Assembly (NCBI GenBank): GCA_003241055.1
Contig: QFOD01000006.1
Span: 1-64,000, forward strand
Direction of reading: 5' to 3'
Length of the DNA: 64,000 nucleotides
From: Roseateles depolymerans
GTDB taxonomy: Bacteria; Pseudomonadota; Gammaproteobacteria; Burkholderiales; Burkholderiaceae_C
A program made the position numbers and the translations under genes. Positions 51,822-61,326 of the stretch are shown piece by piece. Each line of letters starts with the position of its first letter. Position 1 is the stretch's first letter. The notes beneath the pieces were generated by a model. The model saw nothing but the letters and a program-made list of their open reading frames with translations, did no database searches and had not been told where the DNA came from.

Positions 51822-53099
51822 ATGACGGCGACTCAGCAGGCAGGATCAGCACGACGATGGGCGCGGGCCGCCGGCCTGGGCTTTGGCCTGGGTCTGGTGT
51901 GCCTGGCCACCGTCCGCGCGGACAGCTGGCTGCCGGCCTGTCCGGCGGTCTACGTGGCCCCTGCGGGAGCTTATCGATTCATCGTCATGCCCAGCGGCCG
52001 GGTCGATGCTGAGATGTGCACGCGCTCTGCGCTTCAGCCCGAGGTCGCCGCCCGGCCGAGCAGCACCGAGCGGGCGACCGGCACGCTGGAGCGGCGCAGC
52101 GGCGATGGCTGGGTGCAGGTCTGGGCGCACGAGCTGAGCAACTTCGTGAGCCCGGTCAGCGCCGCCGTGTCGGACACCGGCCGTGTGGCCACGTTCGACA
52201 ACTGGCATGGCGTGGGCTGGGGCGACGATGTGGTCGTGCTGTTCGACACGCAGGGCCGTCCCGTGCGGCAGATGGGCCTCGCGGACTTCCTGCCGCTCGC
52301 CTACGTGCATGCCTTGCCGCGGACCGTGAGCTCCATCTGGTGGGGTGGCGAGCATGCGTTCACGGCCGACGGCCGGGCGCTGCGGCTCCAGGTGGTCGTG
52401 CCCGACGCGGACCCCGAGCGTTCGCGGCCGTTCGAGCAGAAGCCGCCGCTGGTGAGCCTGCTCGTCGATGCCGACACCGGCCGGGTGGACCCGGAGGCAC
52501 CATCGGCCTGGGCGCGGGCGCTGGCCCAGGCCCGTCAGGCCGATGCGCTGCTGTGTGCCCAGGAGGTGGCGTGGTCACAGCGGGAGCTGGCACCGCGCGA
52601 GCCGCCACCGCCCGCGGCGGCGCAGGCCGACTGGACGCAGTATGGCTATGAGGTGCTGAGGCGCCTGCGGCCCGCGCTGTACAGCGATCTGGCGCTGCGA
52701 AGCTGCGTGTTCAACGCCCCGGCGCTGGCCGATAGCCGTCAGGTCGAGGCCTGTGTGCGGGAGGCCTTCGACGCAGCGCGTGACACGCCCAGCGAGCTGC
52801 TGCTGATCGCGCCGGACCCGGCGCTGCTGTGGTCAACGGCCGAGCGTGTGCTGGCGACGCTGCCGGCGGCTGCGCTAAAGGGCGCGCGGCTGTACGTGGC
52901 GGCCGCACCGGCCCAGCAGGCGAGCGTCGTTCGGGCCTTGTCGGCCACCGGCGCCGAGGTGGTCGTGTTCGACCCCACCCAGCCGGTGTCGCCCACGGCG
53001 GCGGCGCGCGACGCACTGCGATCGCGCTTCGACGCGGGCGATGGTCGCGACGCGATGGGCAACTGCGGGCCCGATGCCCGCGTCGACCGGCTTCAGTAG
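51822..53099 (+). CDS. Exported protein of unknown function
   Basis: The 425-residue protein has a signal peptide (about 12-33, ARAAGLGFGLGLVCLATVRA). The N-terminal half appears beta-rich and the C-terminal half helical with alanine-rich stretches. Cysteines are found at ACPAVY, EMCTRS, LLCAQE, SCVFNA, ACVREA and NCGPDA, suggesting disulphides and a periplasmic location. No family was recognised. It follows putA by 35 bp and may be transcribed with it. Confidence 0.65.
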   Translation: MTATQQAGSARRWARAAGLGFGLGLVCLATVRADSWLPACPAVYVAPAGAYRFIVMPSGRVDAEMCTRSALQPEVAARPSSTERATGTLERRSGDGWVQVWAHELSNFVSPVSAAVSDTGRVATFDNWHGVGWGDDVVVLFDTQGRPVRQMGLADFLPLAYVHALPRTVSSIWWGGEHAFTADGRALRLQVVVPDADPERSRPFEQKPPLVSLLVDADTGRVDPEAPSAWARALAQARQADALLCAQEVAWSQRELAPREPPPPAAAQADWTQYGYEVLRRLRPALYSDLALRSCVFNAPALADSRQVEACVREAFDAARDTPSELLLIAPDPALLWSTAERVLATLPAAALKGARLYVAAAPAQQASVVRALSATGAEVVVFDPTQPVSPTAAARDALRSRFDAGDGRDAMGNCGPDARVDRLQ

Positions 53100-53737
53100 A
53101 AGCCCTCGCGCTGCCGATAGCGCTCGGCCCGTTCGGCGTCGTACTGCGCCGCGTCGAAGCCCTCGCCCTGGATGGCGCGATGCACCTCGCCGCCGGTGGG
53201 CAGCACGGCCGGGTCCACGAAACGGGCCGGGTCCCAGAAGTGCGAGCGCAGCAGCGCCTTGGAGCACTGGGTGTAGGCCTCCTCGATGTCGATCAGCAGG
53301 CCCAGACGGGGCGTCTTGCCCTCCAGCGTGCTGGGGGCGAGCAGCGCGGCGTCGGTGGTGATGCAGGCGCGGCCGTTGACGCGGAAGGTCTCGGTGGCGC
53401 CGGGCACGATGAACAGCAGGCCCACCCGCGGGTTGGCGATCACGTTGCGCAGCGAGTCGGCCAGGCGGTTGCCCGGGCGCTCGGGCAGCAGCAGGGTGCG
53501 CTCGTCCAGGATGCGCACAAAGCCCGCCGGGTCGCCGCGCGGGCTCAGGTCGCAGCGGCCGGCTGCATCGCTGGTGGCCAGGCAGACCATGGGCGCCAGC
53601 TCCACATAGCGCCGTGTGGCGGCGTTGAGGCAGTCGGTGATCTTGGCGCAGGTCAGCGGCAGGGGTTCGCCGATCAGTGCGCGCAGCTGCGTCTCGGTGT
53701 GGATGAGCTCGGCGGTCAGGCGGTGAGGGTTGCTCAT
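53093..53737 (-). CDS. FMN-binding PPOX-type protein (pyridoxamine 5'-phosphate oxidase fold)
   Basis: This 214-residue split-barrel protein resembles the FMN-dependent PPOX group typified by MSMEG_1061. PMVCLATSDAAGRCDLSPRGD is the first barrel hairpin, and RTLLLPERPGNRLADSLRN and NPRVGLLFIVPGATETFRVNGRA follow, with an EEAYTQCSKALLRSHFW end. It probably binds FMN or a deazaflavin; substrate unknown. Its 3' end overlaps the convergent gene by 7 bp. Confidence 0.88.
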   Translation of the reverse strand: MSNPHRLTAELIHTETQLRALIGEPLPLTCAKITDCLNAATRRYVELAPMVCLATSDAAGRCDLSPRGDPAGFVRILDERTLLLPERPGNRLADSLRNVIANPRVGLLFIVPGATETFRVNGRACITTDAALLAPSTLEGKTPRLGLLIDIEEAYTQCSKALLRSHFWDPARFVDPAVLPTGGEVHRAIQGEGFDAAQYDAERAERYRQREGFY

Positions 53738-53876
53738 GGGGCAGGGCGATAGGGAGCGTCAGAGGTCGTCAAGCTTGCCACGGCCGGCGTTCATCCCCAG
53801 CCGGCGGATTGCGGGCCACGCGGCCTGCAAGCACCATGGGCCCGGGGTGCCGAGGGGCACTCGCCGGGAGAAGACG

Positions 53877-54296
53877 ATGTTTCCTCTGTTCTGGTTCTGG
53901 GCGCCGCAGTTCCGCTTTCCGCTCGGCGGCGACGTGGCGCAGGACATCGAGCCGCGCCTGGACGCCTTCTTCAACGCCATCCCCGCGCGTGCCGGCAACG
54001 GGCGCATCGAGGGTCAGGCCTTTCGCGTCGCGAGCTACGGCCATCAGCTGGGCGTCATCACCGAGCTGCTGCTGGCGCTGCTGCAGCGTCAGCCCGAGTT
54101 GCTGCCGGCCGATGCCGCGCCGCTGAAGGAGTTGCGCCGCATCCACGACGAGATCGCCCGCATCAAGGCCGACGAGCAGGGCGAGGATCTGCACCGGACG
54201 CTGGCGGCCGTGCAGGCCATTCGCGCCCGTGGCGGCCCGCTGGCGCTGCAGCTCGAGCAGGCCCTGGCCGCGCCGGCTTCAGGCGGCGTGGCGTAG
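53877..54296 (+). CDS. Small protein of unknown function
   Basis: The 139-residue protein begins MFPLFWFWAPQFRFPLGGDV, a hydrophobic aromatic start without a clear cleavage site, followed by amphipathic helices (about 40-130) with leucine heptads. GGGAGAAG precedes ATG 53877, which decides the start; an upstream frame to 53730 is not used. The stop overlaps the convergent DUF2917 gene by 18 bp. No family recognised. Confidence 0.7.
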   Translation: MFPLFWFWAPQFRFPLGGDVAQDIEPRLDAFFNAIPARAGNGRIEGQAFRVASYGHQLGVITELLLALLQRQPELLPADAAPLKELRRIHDEIARIKADEQGEDLHRTLAAVQAIRARGGPLALQLEQALAAPASGGVA

Positions 54297-54644
54297 CAGG
54301 CGCACGGGCTGGTCGCCCGCCTGCAGCAGCACGCGGCCGGCGCGGTGGGCCACCCACACCTCGCCGGCGCGCAGCGGCTGGGCGGGCAGCGCCAGCCAGG
54401 CATCCAGCGCGCGGGGCGCCTCGCTCAGCAGCAGCTGGCCGGCCTGCATATGCAGCCGCGCGCCGCGCGCCAGCGTCAGCCAGCCGGCCTGGTGAGGCGG
54501 CAGCAGCAGCGGCTCGGCCGCTGCCTGGCTGGGGCTGGCCCCGCTGCGAGCCTCGGTGGCCTGGCGTCGGCCGCGCCAGCGCATCCAGAGCGCCCAGAGC
54601 GCCCGCAGGGGCGAGGGCTTGAGGGCAGGGCTGGCGGTGTTCAT
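54279..54644 (-). CDS. DUF2917 protein
   Basis: The 121-residue protein carries the small cupin-like DUF2917 domain in residues 55-121 (WLTLARGARLHMQAGQLLL, LRAGEVWVAHRAGRVLLQAG). The family is short and functionally unknown. Divergent from a MocR-type regulator, as is common for these two families in Burkholderiales. Confidence 0.8.
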   Translation of the reverse strand: MNTASPALKPSPLRALWALWMRWRGRRQATEARSGASPSQAAAEPLLLPPHQAGWLTLARGARLHMQAGQLLLSEAPRALDAWLALPAQPLRAGEVWVAHRAGRVLLQAGDQPVRLLRHAA

Positions 54645-54815
54645 GGCGGCTCCCGGTGTAGAGATGGGCCCAGTCTGAGAGCTGGCGCCTGGCCGCGACA
54701 GGCACAGCCGGGGCTGCTTTGATGCGCAACAGCGCCTGCCCGGCCCTGTTCTGTATCGGGACGGTGCCGGCTGTTGCGGTCGGCCCCCGGCGAGCGGCCG
54801 CAGAATGGCCGCTCC

Positions 54816-56273
54816 ATGAGCGCTGCCCTGCATGACCCCGCGCTGGCCGGCCCGCTGTACCAGCAGCTGGCCGACCAGTACCGCCACGCCATCGCCAGTG
54901 GCAGCCTGGGGCCGGGCAGCCGCATGCCCTCGGTGCGTGTGCTGATGGCGCGCCACCATGTGAGCCTGAGCACGGCGCTGCAGGCCTGCCGCAGCCTGGA
55001 GAGCGAAGGCCTGCTGGAGGCACGGCCGCGGCTGGGCTACTTCGTGCAGCGCGGCCGCGCGCGGAGCCTGCCGCCGGCGCGCGAGCCGCAGATCGGCCCG
55101 CCGGACCCGGCGCGCTACGTCGGCATCCACGAACGCATCTCGGGCCTGCTGGCGCGCGGCCTGGCCAGCCAGGTCGGCGTGAACCTGGCGGGTGCGGTGG
55201 CGCATCCCTCGCTCTACCCGACGCGGGCGCTGGCGCTGCACGGCCAGCGGGTGCTGCGCCAGCCCGAGCAGCTGGCCGTGCCGCCGCCGGCCGACGGCTT
55301 CCTGCCGCTGCGCGAGGGCCTGGCCCGGCTGGCGCTGGAGGCGCAGATGGTGCTGCGCCCGGACGAGCTGCTGGTGACCCATGGCGCGACCGAGGCGCTG
55401 GCGCTGGCGCTACGCGCGGTGACCCAGCCCGGCGATGTGGTGGCGGTGGAGTCGCCCAGCTATTTCGGCGTGCTGCAGATCCTGGAGGCCCAGGGCCTGC
55501 GCGCGCTGGAGATTCCCACCAGCCCGGCCACCGGGCTGAGCGTGGAGGCACTGGCGCTGGCCGTGGCGGCCGAGCCGGCGCTGCGCGCCGTGGTGGTGGT
55601 GCCCAATCTGCAGAACCCGCTGGGGGCGCTGATGCCCGACGCGGCCAAGCAGGCGCTGGTGCAGCTGGCCAGCCAGCATGACCTGGCCCTGATCGAGGAC
55701 GGCAGCTACGCGCCGCTGACCGATGCGCCGCAGCGCGCGCTGAAGTCCTGGGACCGCGAGGGGCGCGTCATCCACTGCGCCTCCATGCACAAGATCCTGG
55801 CGCCGGGCCTGCGCCTGGGCTGGATGAGCGCCGGCCGCTGGCAGGACCGGGTGCGCATGCTCAAGTACGCGCAGAGCCGGCCCAACGAGCTGCTGGGCCA
55901 GGCCATGGTGGCGGGCTTTCTCGCTGCCGGCCAGATGCCGCGCCACCTGCGCGAGCTGCGCCGCCGGCTGGCCCCGCAGCGCCAGCAGATGGCCGAGGCG
56001 CTGGCGGCCGAGCTGCCCGAGGGCACGCGCCTGACGCTGCCGGCCGGCGGCCTGGCGCTGTGGCTGGAGCTGCCGCCGGGGCTGTCCTCGCTGCGCCTGT
56101 TCGACGCCGCGCTGCGCGAGGGCCTGCGCCTGTCGCCCGGCGCGATGTTCTCCAACGACGAGCGCTTCGACGGTTTCCTGCGCATCAACTGCGGCCAGCC
56201 CATGGAGCCGGCCCAGCGCGACGCGGTGCGCACGCTGGGCCGCTTGTGCCGGCAGCAGCTGGACGCTGCCTGA
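54816..56273 (+). CDS. MocR-family (GntR HTH plus aminotransferase) regulator
   Basis: The 485-residue protein has a GntR-type winged HTH (about 10-80: QQLADQYRHAIASGSLGPGSRMPSVR) and an aminotransferase-like type I fold (about 110-480). The PLP lysine is K326 in SMHKILAPGLRLGW, with PNLQNPLG and EDGSYAPL. MocR proteins sense PLP or an amino acid and regulate adjacent genes, probably the DUF2917 gene across the 171-bp divergent space. Start ATG 54816. Confidence 0.92.
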   Translation: MSAALHDPALAGPLYQQLADQYRHAIASGSLGPGSRMPSVRVLMARHHVSLSTALQACRSLESEGLLEARPRLGYFVQRGRARSLPPAREPQIGPPDPARYVGIHERISGLLARGLASQVGVNLAGAVAHPSLYPTRALALHGQRVLRQPEQLAVPPPADGFLPLREGLARLALEAQMVLRPDELLVTHGATEALALALRAVTQPGDVVAVESPSYFGVLQILEAQGLRALEIPTSPATGLSVEALALAVAAEPALRAVVVVPNLQNPLGALMPDAAKQALVQLASQHDLALIEDGSYAPLTDAPQRALKSWDREGRVIHCASMHKILAPGLRLGWMSAGRWQDRVRMLKYAQSRPNELLGQAMVAGFLAAGQMPRHLRELRRRLAPQRQQMAEALAAELPEGTRLTLPAGGLALWLELPPGLSSLRLFDAALREGLRLSPGAMFSNDERFDGFLRINCGQPMEPAQRDAVRTLGRLCRQQLDAA

Positions 56274-56279
56274 GCGCCT

Positions 56280-56951
56280 TCAGCCCGCGCGGCGCCGGCG
56301 CGCGGCCAGGCCCACGCTGCCCAGGCCGGCCAGCAGCAGCGCGACGCTGGCGGGTTCGGGCACGGCGCTGACCGATGCATAGGTCTGCAGGTTGTCCACA
56401 CCGAACCAGGTGAAGCCATTCACGTGGTCAGTGCCTATGCCGAAGCTGACCGACTGCACCGGCGCGTCGAACACCAGGCCCAGGAAGGCGACGGCATTGG
56501 TGGTGGGCAGCCGGAAGCTGCCGCTCTCGCCGGTGTCGGTCGAGAACAGCACGGTCTCGCCGCCGTCGGCGTTGCCCGATGCGTCGAAGTAGGGGCGCAG
56601 GTCGAAGCCCAGCGCCTGGAAGCCGGCGCCGCTGCTGATCGTGACCGGGCCGTTGAAGGTGTTCAGTCGCATCTGCACCCAGGCCGTGCCGTCCACGTTG
56701 CCGTTCACGCCGGGCGCGTTCTCATGCCAGTCACTGGCCCAGTAGAAGGCGGTGCCAAAGCTACCGCTGAAGCTCAGCGGGCCGAAGCCGAAGGGCACCG
56801 GGGCGGTCGAGCCCTGGTTGTCCAGGTCGGTGAAGAAGGCGCTGCCGCGGCCCAGCGCGTCGAAGGTGTCGCGGCTGTTCAGCACGGTGGTGGCCGAGGC
56901 CTGGGCCGCGGCGAGCAGGGCCGCCGCGGCGGCCGCCAGGAACTTGTTCAT
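56280..56951 (-). CDS. PEP-CTERM protein, paralogue 1
   Basis: The 223-residue exported protein has a signal peptide (NKFLAAAAAALLAAAQASA), a beta-rich body and a PEP-CTERM tail (VPEPASVALLLAGLGSVGLAARRRR). It shares with the next two proteins the pattern: opening TTVLNSRDTF, middle GFQALGFDLRPYFD, ETVLFSTDTGESGSF and WFGVDNLQTYASVSAVPEP. It is the last of three tandem paralogues. Confidence 0.88.
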   Translation of the reverse strand: MNKFLAAAAAALLAAAQASATTVLNSRDTFDALGRGSAFFTDLDNQGSTAPVPFGFGPLSFSGSFGTAFYWASDWHENAPGVNGNVDGTAWVQMRLNTFNGPVTISSGAGFQALGFDLRPYFDASGNADGGETVLFSTDTGESGSFRLPTTNAVAFLGLVFDAPVQSVSFGIGTDHVNGFTWFGVDNLQTYASVSAVPEPASVALLLAGLGSVGLAARRRRAG

Positions 56952-57051
56952 CGAGAGCCTCTCCATGAAGAAAAGACCTGCCAGCCCGGGTGGGGGCGGG
57001 GCAGGTCGCCAAGGCCCCGGGGGCCGGGGCGGTCAAGGGTTCAGCGGGCGA

Positions 57052-57741
57052 TCAGGCCGGCTTGCGGCGACGGGCCGCAACGCCCACGGCACCCAGGCCG
57101 CCCAGCAGCATCGCCAGCGTCGTGGGTTCCGGCACGGCGGTGACCGATGCATAGGTCTGCAGGTTGTCGATGCCGAACCAGGTGTGGCCGTTGCGCATGG
57201 CGGGGATGCGGAAGCTCAGCGAGGTCACCGGCGCGTCGAAGGCTAGGCCCAGGAAGCCGATGGTGTTGGTGGTGGGCAGCGTGAAGCTGCCGCTTTCGCC
57301 GGTGTCGGTCCAGTACAGCACGGTCTCGCCGGCGTTGTTGGAGCCCCAGCGGTCGAAGTAGCTGCGCAGGTCGAAGCCGATCATCTGGAAGCCGGCGTCG
57401 TTGCTCACCGTCAGCGGGCCGCTGATGACGTCGATGAAGCCGTCGGTGTAGTTGCTCAGCCGTACCTGGATGAAGCCGCTGCCGTCCACGCTGCCCACCT
57501 CGCCGGCTTCGATGCTGCCGGCCGGGATGTAGCTCGCGGCGCCGCCCTGCAGGCCGCTGAAGTTGAGCGGCCCCACATAGAAGGGCAGGTAGAAGGTGTC
57601 GCTGCCGCCCTCGAGGTCGGAGAAGAAGGCGGTGCCGGTGCCGGCCGCATTGAAGCTGGCGCGGTCCGTGTAGGTGGTGGCGGCCAGGGCCTGGCCGCAC
57701 AGGAGCAGCGTCGCCGCAGCGACTGCAAGAAGCTTGGACAT
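57052..57741 (-). CDS. PEP-CTERM protein, paralogue 2
   Basis: The 229-residue protein has the same architecture and close sequence to its right and left neighbours (GFQMIGFDLRSYFDRWG, GETVLYWTDTGESGSFTLP, WFGIDNLQTYASVTAVPEP). AGGAATTCC is before ATG 57741. The tail ends in ARRRKPA. Surface or extracellular-matrix role is suggested by PEP-CTERM sorting. Confidence 0.88.
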   Translation of the reverse strand: MSKLLAVAAATLLLCGQALAATTYTDRASFNAAGTGTAFFSDLEGGSDTFYLPFYVGPLNFSGLQGGAASYIPAGSIEAGEVGSVDGSGFIQVRLSNYTDGFIDVISGPLTVSNDAGFQMIGFDLRSYFDRWGSNNAGETVLYWTDTGESGSFTLPTTNTIGFLGLAFDAPVTSLSFRIPAMRNGHTWFGIDNLQTYASVTAVPEPTTLAMLLGGLGAVGVAARRRKPA

Positions 57742-57844
57742 GGAATTCCTTCGCAAAGAAGAGGTGCACGCCGCGAGGGGCGGTCACGGGATGGGGTGGG
57801 CCGGATGCGCTCCGGCTCAGGAGACGGGGTGCGTGGCCGGCGTG

Positions 57845-58552
57845 TCAGCCGGCACGGCGGCGGCGTGCGAGCAGACCCACGGTGCCCAGGCCGGCCAGCA
57901 GCATCGCGAGGCTGGCGGGCTCGGGAACGGGGGCCGCGGTTGCGAACACGTGCAGGTTGTCCACACCGAACCAGCTGCTGCCGTTGCCGTTGGTCGTGTT
58001 GAGGAGGTCCAGGCTGCTGAAGGTGATGGAGTGCACCGGGGCGTTGAACATCAGGCCGATGAAGGACGAGGCGTTGCTGTCCGACAGCTTGAAGCTGCCG
58101 TTCTCGCCGGTGTCCGTCTCGTAGAAGATGGTTTCGCCGAAGTCGCTACTGATGCTGCCGTTGTCGTTCTCGTTGTAGTAGGGCCGCATGTCGAAGCCGA
58201 TCAGCTGGAAGCCGCTGGCGCTGCTCCAGGTCACCCAGCTGTGGAAGTCCAGCCGCATCTGCATCCAGGCCGAACCGTCCACATCGCCCCGCACGCCCGG
58301 ATGGGCCGCATGGATGCCGGCGAAGTAGTAGGCGCTGGTGGGCGAGTCCGCCGTGACCTCCAGCGGGCCCACGCTGATGGGCATGGTGTGTTCATCGCCC
58401 AGGGTCGCCTGCAGATCGTTGAGCGACAGGAAGGCGGTGGCGCCTGCGCCGTGGGAGGCGAAGGTCATGCGGTCATTGAAGGTGGTCACGGCCGACGCCT
58501 GGCCGGCCCATAGACAGGCGACCGCAGCGGTGGCGGTCCAGAGCTTGCTCAT
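57845..58552 (-). CDS. PEP-CTERM protein, paralogue 3
   Basis: The 235-residue protein is the first and most diverged of the three, with TTFNDRMTF, GFQLIGFDMRPYYNEND, ETIFYETDTGENGSFKLS and WFGVDNLHVFATAAPVPEP. GGAG precedes ATG 58552. It has slightly more asparagine-rich loops. The promoter of the three-gene group should lie in the following 430-bp region. Confidence 0.88.
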   Translation of the reverse strand: MSKLWTATAAVACLWAGQASAVTTFNDRMTFASHGAGATAFLSLNDLQATLGDEHTMPISVGPLEVTADSPTSAYYFAGIHAAHPGVRGDVDGSAWMQMRLDFHSWVTWSSASGFQLIGFDMRPYYNENDNGSISSDFGETIFYETDTGENGSFKLSDSNASSFIGLMFNAPVHSITFSSLDLLNTTNGNGSSWFGVDNLHVFATAAPVPEPASLAMLLAGLGTVGLLARRRRAG

Positions 58553-58982
58553 TTCAACTACTCCGTAGAATTAACGCATTAGTGCGCTGGAAAATTCTAG
58601 GAATCGTGAAGTAGTGCGAAGCTGGGGGAAGCTCCCTTGGGAACAGTCCCGATGTCAACGTTGTCATTTTGGGGCGCCAAAGCTCGCCAGTGAAGGGGCG
58701 GTCCGTGAGGTCAAACCCGTGTCCCGGCGCGGATCGGGCGGCCAAGTAATCCCAAAGGACTACGGCTTTTTGCTCGAAAGTGGTGGCGGAGGGTCAACTC
58801 TTGCCGGCGCCATCAGGTCATTGCCGGCGCGTCACTGTGGTGGCGTCCATCTTCTTGAGGATGAAGCGTCGGGCCCGGTGGCGCACCGCCGTCGTGCCGG
58901 TGCCGGGTTTACCCGCTGCCGTCAGCCGGCGATGGAGGCCGCGCGCCAGTCGTTAGGATGAGCGCCCCCACCGTTTGCCAGC
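58553..58982. other. 430-bp divergent intergenic region
   Basis: No gene recognised. It separates the PEP-CTERM group (minus) from gspA (plus). The first ~70 bp next to the PEP-CTERM gene is AT-rich and suits a promoter. A short frame inside, 58614-58961, has no family features. Confidence 0.4.
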
Positions 58983-60590
58983 ATGTACGCCCACTTCTTC
59001 GGCCTCAGCCAAGAGCCCTTCTCGATCGCACCCGATCCGCGCTATCTGTTCATGAGCGAGCGGCATCGCGAGGCGCTGGCGCACCTGCTCTACGGCCTGC
59101 GCGGCGGGGGCGGCTTCGTGCTGCTGACGGGCGAGATCGGCGCGGGGAAGACCACGGTCTGCCGCTGCTTCCTGGAGCAGATTCCCGCGAATTGCGACGT
59201 CGCCTATGTGTTCAACCCGCGGCTCACCGTGGGTGAGCTGCTGCAGACCGTGTGCGAGGAGTTCCACATCGCGCTGCCGCCGGCGGACGCGCTGGCCGGC
59301 GGCATGCTCAAGCCCTATGTGGACGCGATCAACGCCTTCCTGCTGGCCTCGCATGCGGCGGGCCGGCACAGCGTGCTGATCATCGACGAGGCGCAGAACC
59401 TGTCGGCCGAGGTGCTGGAGCAGCTGCGCCTGCTGACCAATCTCGAAACCCCGGAGCGCAAGCTGCTGCAGATCATCCTGATCGGCCAGCCGGAGCTGCG
59501 CGGCATGCTGGCGCGGCCCGAGCTGGAGCAGCTGGCCCAGCGCGTCATCGCGCGCTTCCACCTGGAGGCGCTGTCCGAGCACGAGACCACGCAGTACATC
59601 GAGCACCGCCTGGCGGTGGCCGGCCACAGCGGCCAGCTGCCCTTCGACGGGCCGGCCTGCCGGCGCATCCACCAGCTCGCGCGCGGCGTGCCGCGGCGCA
59701 TCAACCTGCTGTGCGACCGCGCGCTGCTGGGCGCCTACGCCACCGGGCGCTCCCGGGTGGACCGGCGCATCGTCGAACAGGCGGCCGCCGAGGTCTTCGA
59801 CCATCGTCCCCAACCCGTGCGCCGCTACGGGCTCTGGGCCGGCGGCGCCGGTCTGGTCGTGCTGGCCGCGGCGGCCTATGCGCTGAGCCTGCATCGGCAG
59901 GTGCCCCCAACGACGCCGGCGGCACGACCGGCCGCGGCGGCCTCGGCGCCACGGGCACCGGCATCGCAGGCCGCCTCAGCCCTGCCGGGCATGGCCGAGG
60001 CCGGCTGGGCGCAGGAGGCCGAGGCACTGCGCGCCCTGGCCGGGCTGTGGCAGGTGAAGCTGAGCGGGCTCGAGGAGCCTTGCACCCTGCTCAGGCAGCA
60101 GCAGCTGCCCTGCCTGCGCAGCGGCGAAGGCCTGGCCCAGCTGCGTCTGCTGGGCCGGCCGGCCGTGCTGCCCTTGCGCGAGGGCGAGGCCGCGCCCACC
60201 TATGCGCTGCTGCTCGGTCTGGACGCCCAGCATGCGCTGCTGCGCCGCGGCGGCCTGACCCAGACGCTGAGCCTGCTCGACCTCAGCCGCCAGTGGCGCG
60301 GCGACTTCGTCACGCTGTGGCGCGCCCCACCGGGCTACCTCGACCGTGCGGAGGATGACGCGTTGGCCGAATGGCTGGACCCGCAGCTCACGAGGGTGCT
60401 GGGCGAGCCCGCCCCGTCAACCGGCCGGCCTGAGGCCCAGCGGGCCGCGCGGGTGTCGGCCTTCCAGCGCAGCCAGGGCCTGCGTGCGGATGGCCGCGCC
60501 GGCCCCATCACGCTGATGCAGCTGAATCGCCTGGTCGGCATCGACGAGCCCCGGCTGCAGGCACTCCCTCCCTCCACCGCCAAGAACTAG
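58983..60590 (+). CDS. gspA: GspA/ExeA-type AAA ATPase of type II secretion
   Basis: The 535-residue protein begins MYAHFFGLSQEPFSIAPDPRYLFMS, the ExeA/GspA signature. It has Walker A TGEIGAGKTTV (50-60), Walker B VLIIDEAQNLS, one membrane segment at about 282-301, and a C-terminal peptidoglycan-binding domain (VSAFQRSQGLRADGRAGP). With GspB it helps assemble the outer-membrane secretin across peptidoglycan. The gspB gene follows after 10 bp. The other gsp genes are not in the window. Confidence 0.88.
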   Translation: MYAHFFGLSQEPFSIAPDPRYLFMSERHREALAHLLYGLRGGGGFVLLTGEIGAGKTTVCRCFLEQIPANCDVAYVFNPRLTVGELLQTVCEEFHIALPPADALAGGMLKPYVDAINAFLLASHAAGRHSVLIIDEAQNLSAEVLEQLRLLTNLETPERKLLQIILIGQPELRGMLARPELEQLAQRVIARFHLEALSEHETTQYIEHRLAVAGHSGQLPFDGPACRRIHQLARGVPRRINLLCDRALLGAYATGRSRVDRRIVEQAAAEVFDHRPQPVRRYGLWAGGAGLVVLAAAAYALSLHRQVPPTTPAARPAAAASAPRAPASQAASALPGMAEAGWAQEAEALRALAGLWQVKLSGLEEPCTLLRQQQLPCLRSGEGLAQLRLLGRPAVLPLREGEAAPTYALLLGLDAQHALLRRGGLTQTLSLLDLSRQWRGDFVTLWRAPPGYLDRAEDDALAEWLDPQLTRVLGEPAPSTGRPEAQRAARVSAFQRSQGLRADGRAGPITLMQLNRLVGIDEPRLQALPPSTAKN

Positions 60591-60600
60591 GCCGGCGCCC

Positions 60601-61314
60601 ATGTCCTACATCCTCGATGCCCTGCGCCGCGCCGAAGCCGAACGTGAGCGCGGCCGCGTGCCGACCCTGAACACCCAGCCCACGCTGTCGGAGCAGGCCG
60701 CCGACGAGCGTCGAGCCTCGCACCGGGCCTCACCGCGCACCTGGTGGTGGGCCGGCCTGGGCGGGCTGGCATTGCTGCTGCTGGGCGCCGGCGCGGCGCG
60801 CTGGCTGGCCGCCCCGGCGGCCCCACCGCCCGTGCCCGTCGCCGCACTGCAGCCTCAGATGCAGCCCACCGAGGCACTGCCGCTGGCGGCCCGCGTGCCG
60901 GCGCCGACGCCGGTTGCTGTTCAGGCCCTGCCGTCTGTAGCGCCGCCCGCGCCGCAACCCAGGCCGGCCGATCGTCAAGAGCCCGCGCCGACGACGACGC
61001 GGGCCCTGGCGCCGCTGGCCATCGCCGACACGGCCGCCCGGCCTGCCCAGGCGACCGAGCGGCCGGCCGAGCGGGCAGCCGATGCCCCCGTGCCCGCGCT
61101 GCGCGAGCTGCCCGAGGGGCTGCGTCGCGAACTGCCGCCGCTGACGGCCAGCGGGGCGATGTACTCCGAGACCGCCGCCAACCGCCTGCTCATCGTCAAC
61201 GGCCAGCTCTATCACGAGGGCGACCCGGTCGCGCCGGGCGTGGTGCTCGAGCAGATCAAGCTGCGCAGCGCCGTGCTGAGCTTCCGCGGGCAGCGTTTCC
61301 GGCTGGACTATTGA
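60601..61314 (+). CDS. gspB: GspB-type secretion protein
   Basis: The 237-residue protein begins MSYILDALRRAEAERERG, the GspB/ExeB hallmark. One membrane segment (about 46-66) is followed by a proline/alanine-rich periplasmic spacer and a conserved C-terminal domain (YSETAANRLLIVNGQLYHEG, FRGQRFRLDY). It partners GspA. It ends at a convergent GlpM gene. Confidence 0.88.
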   Translation: MSYILDALRRAEAERERGRVPTLNTQPTLSEQAADERRASHRASPRTWWWAGLGGLALLLLGAGAARWLAAPAAPPPVPVAALQPQMQPTEALPLAARVPAPTPVAVQALPSVAPPAPQPRPADRQEPAPTTTRALAPLAIADTAARPAQATERPAERAADAPVPALRELPEGLRRELPPLTASGAMYSETAANRLLIVNGQLYHEGDPVAPGVVLEQIKLRSAVLSFRGQRFRLDY

Positions 61315-61326
61315 GCCGCGCCGGGC

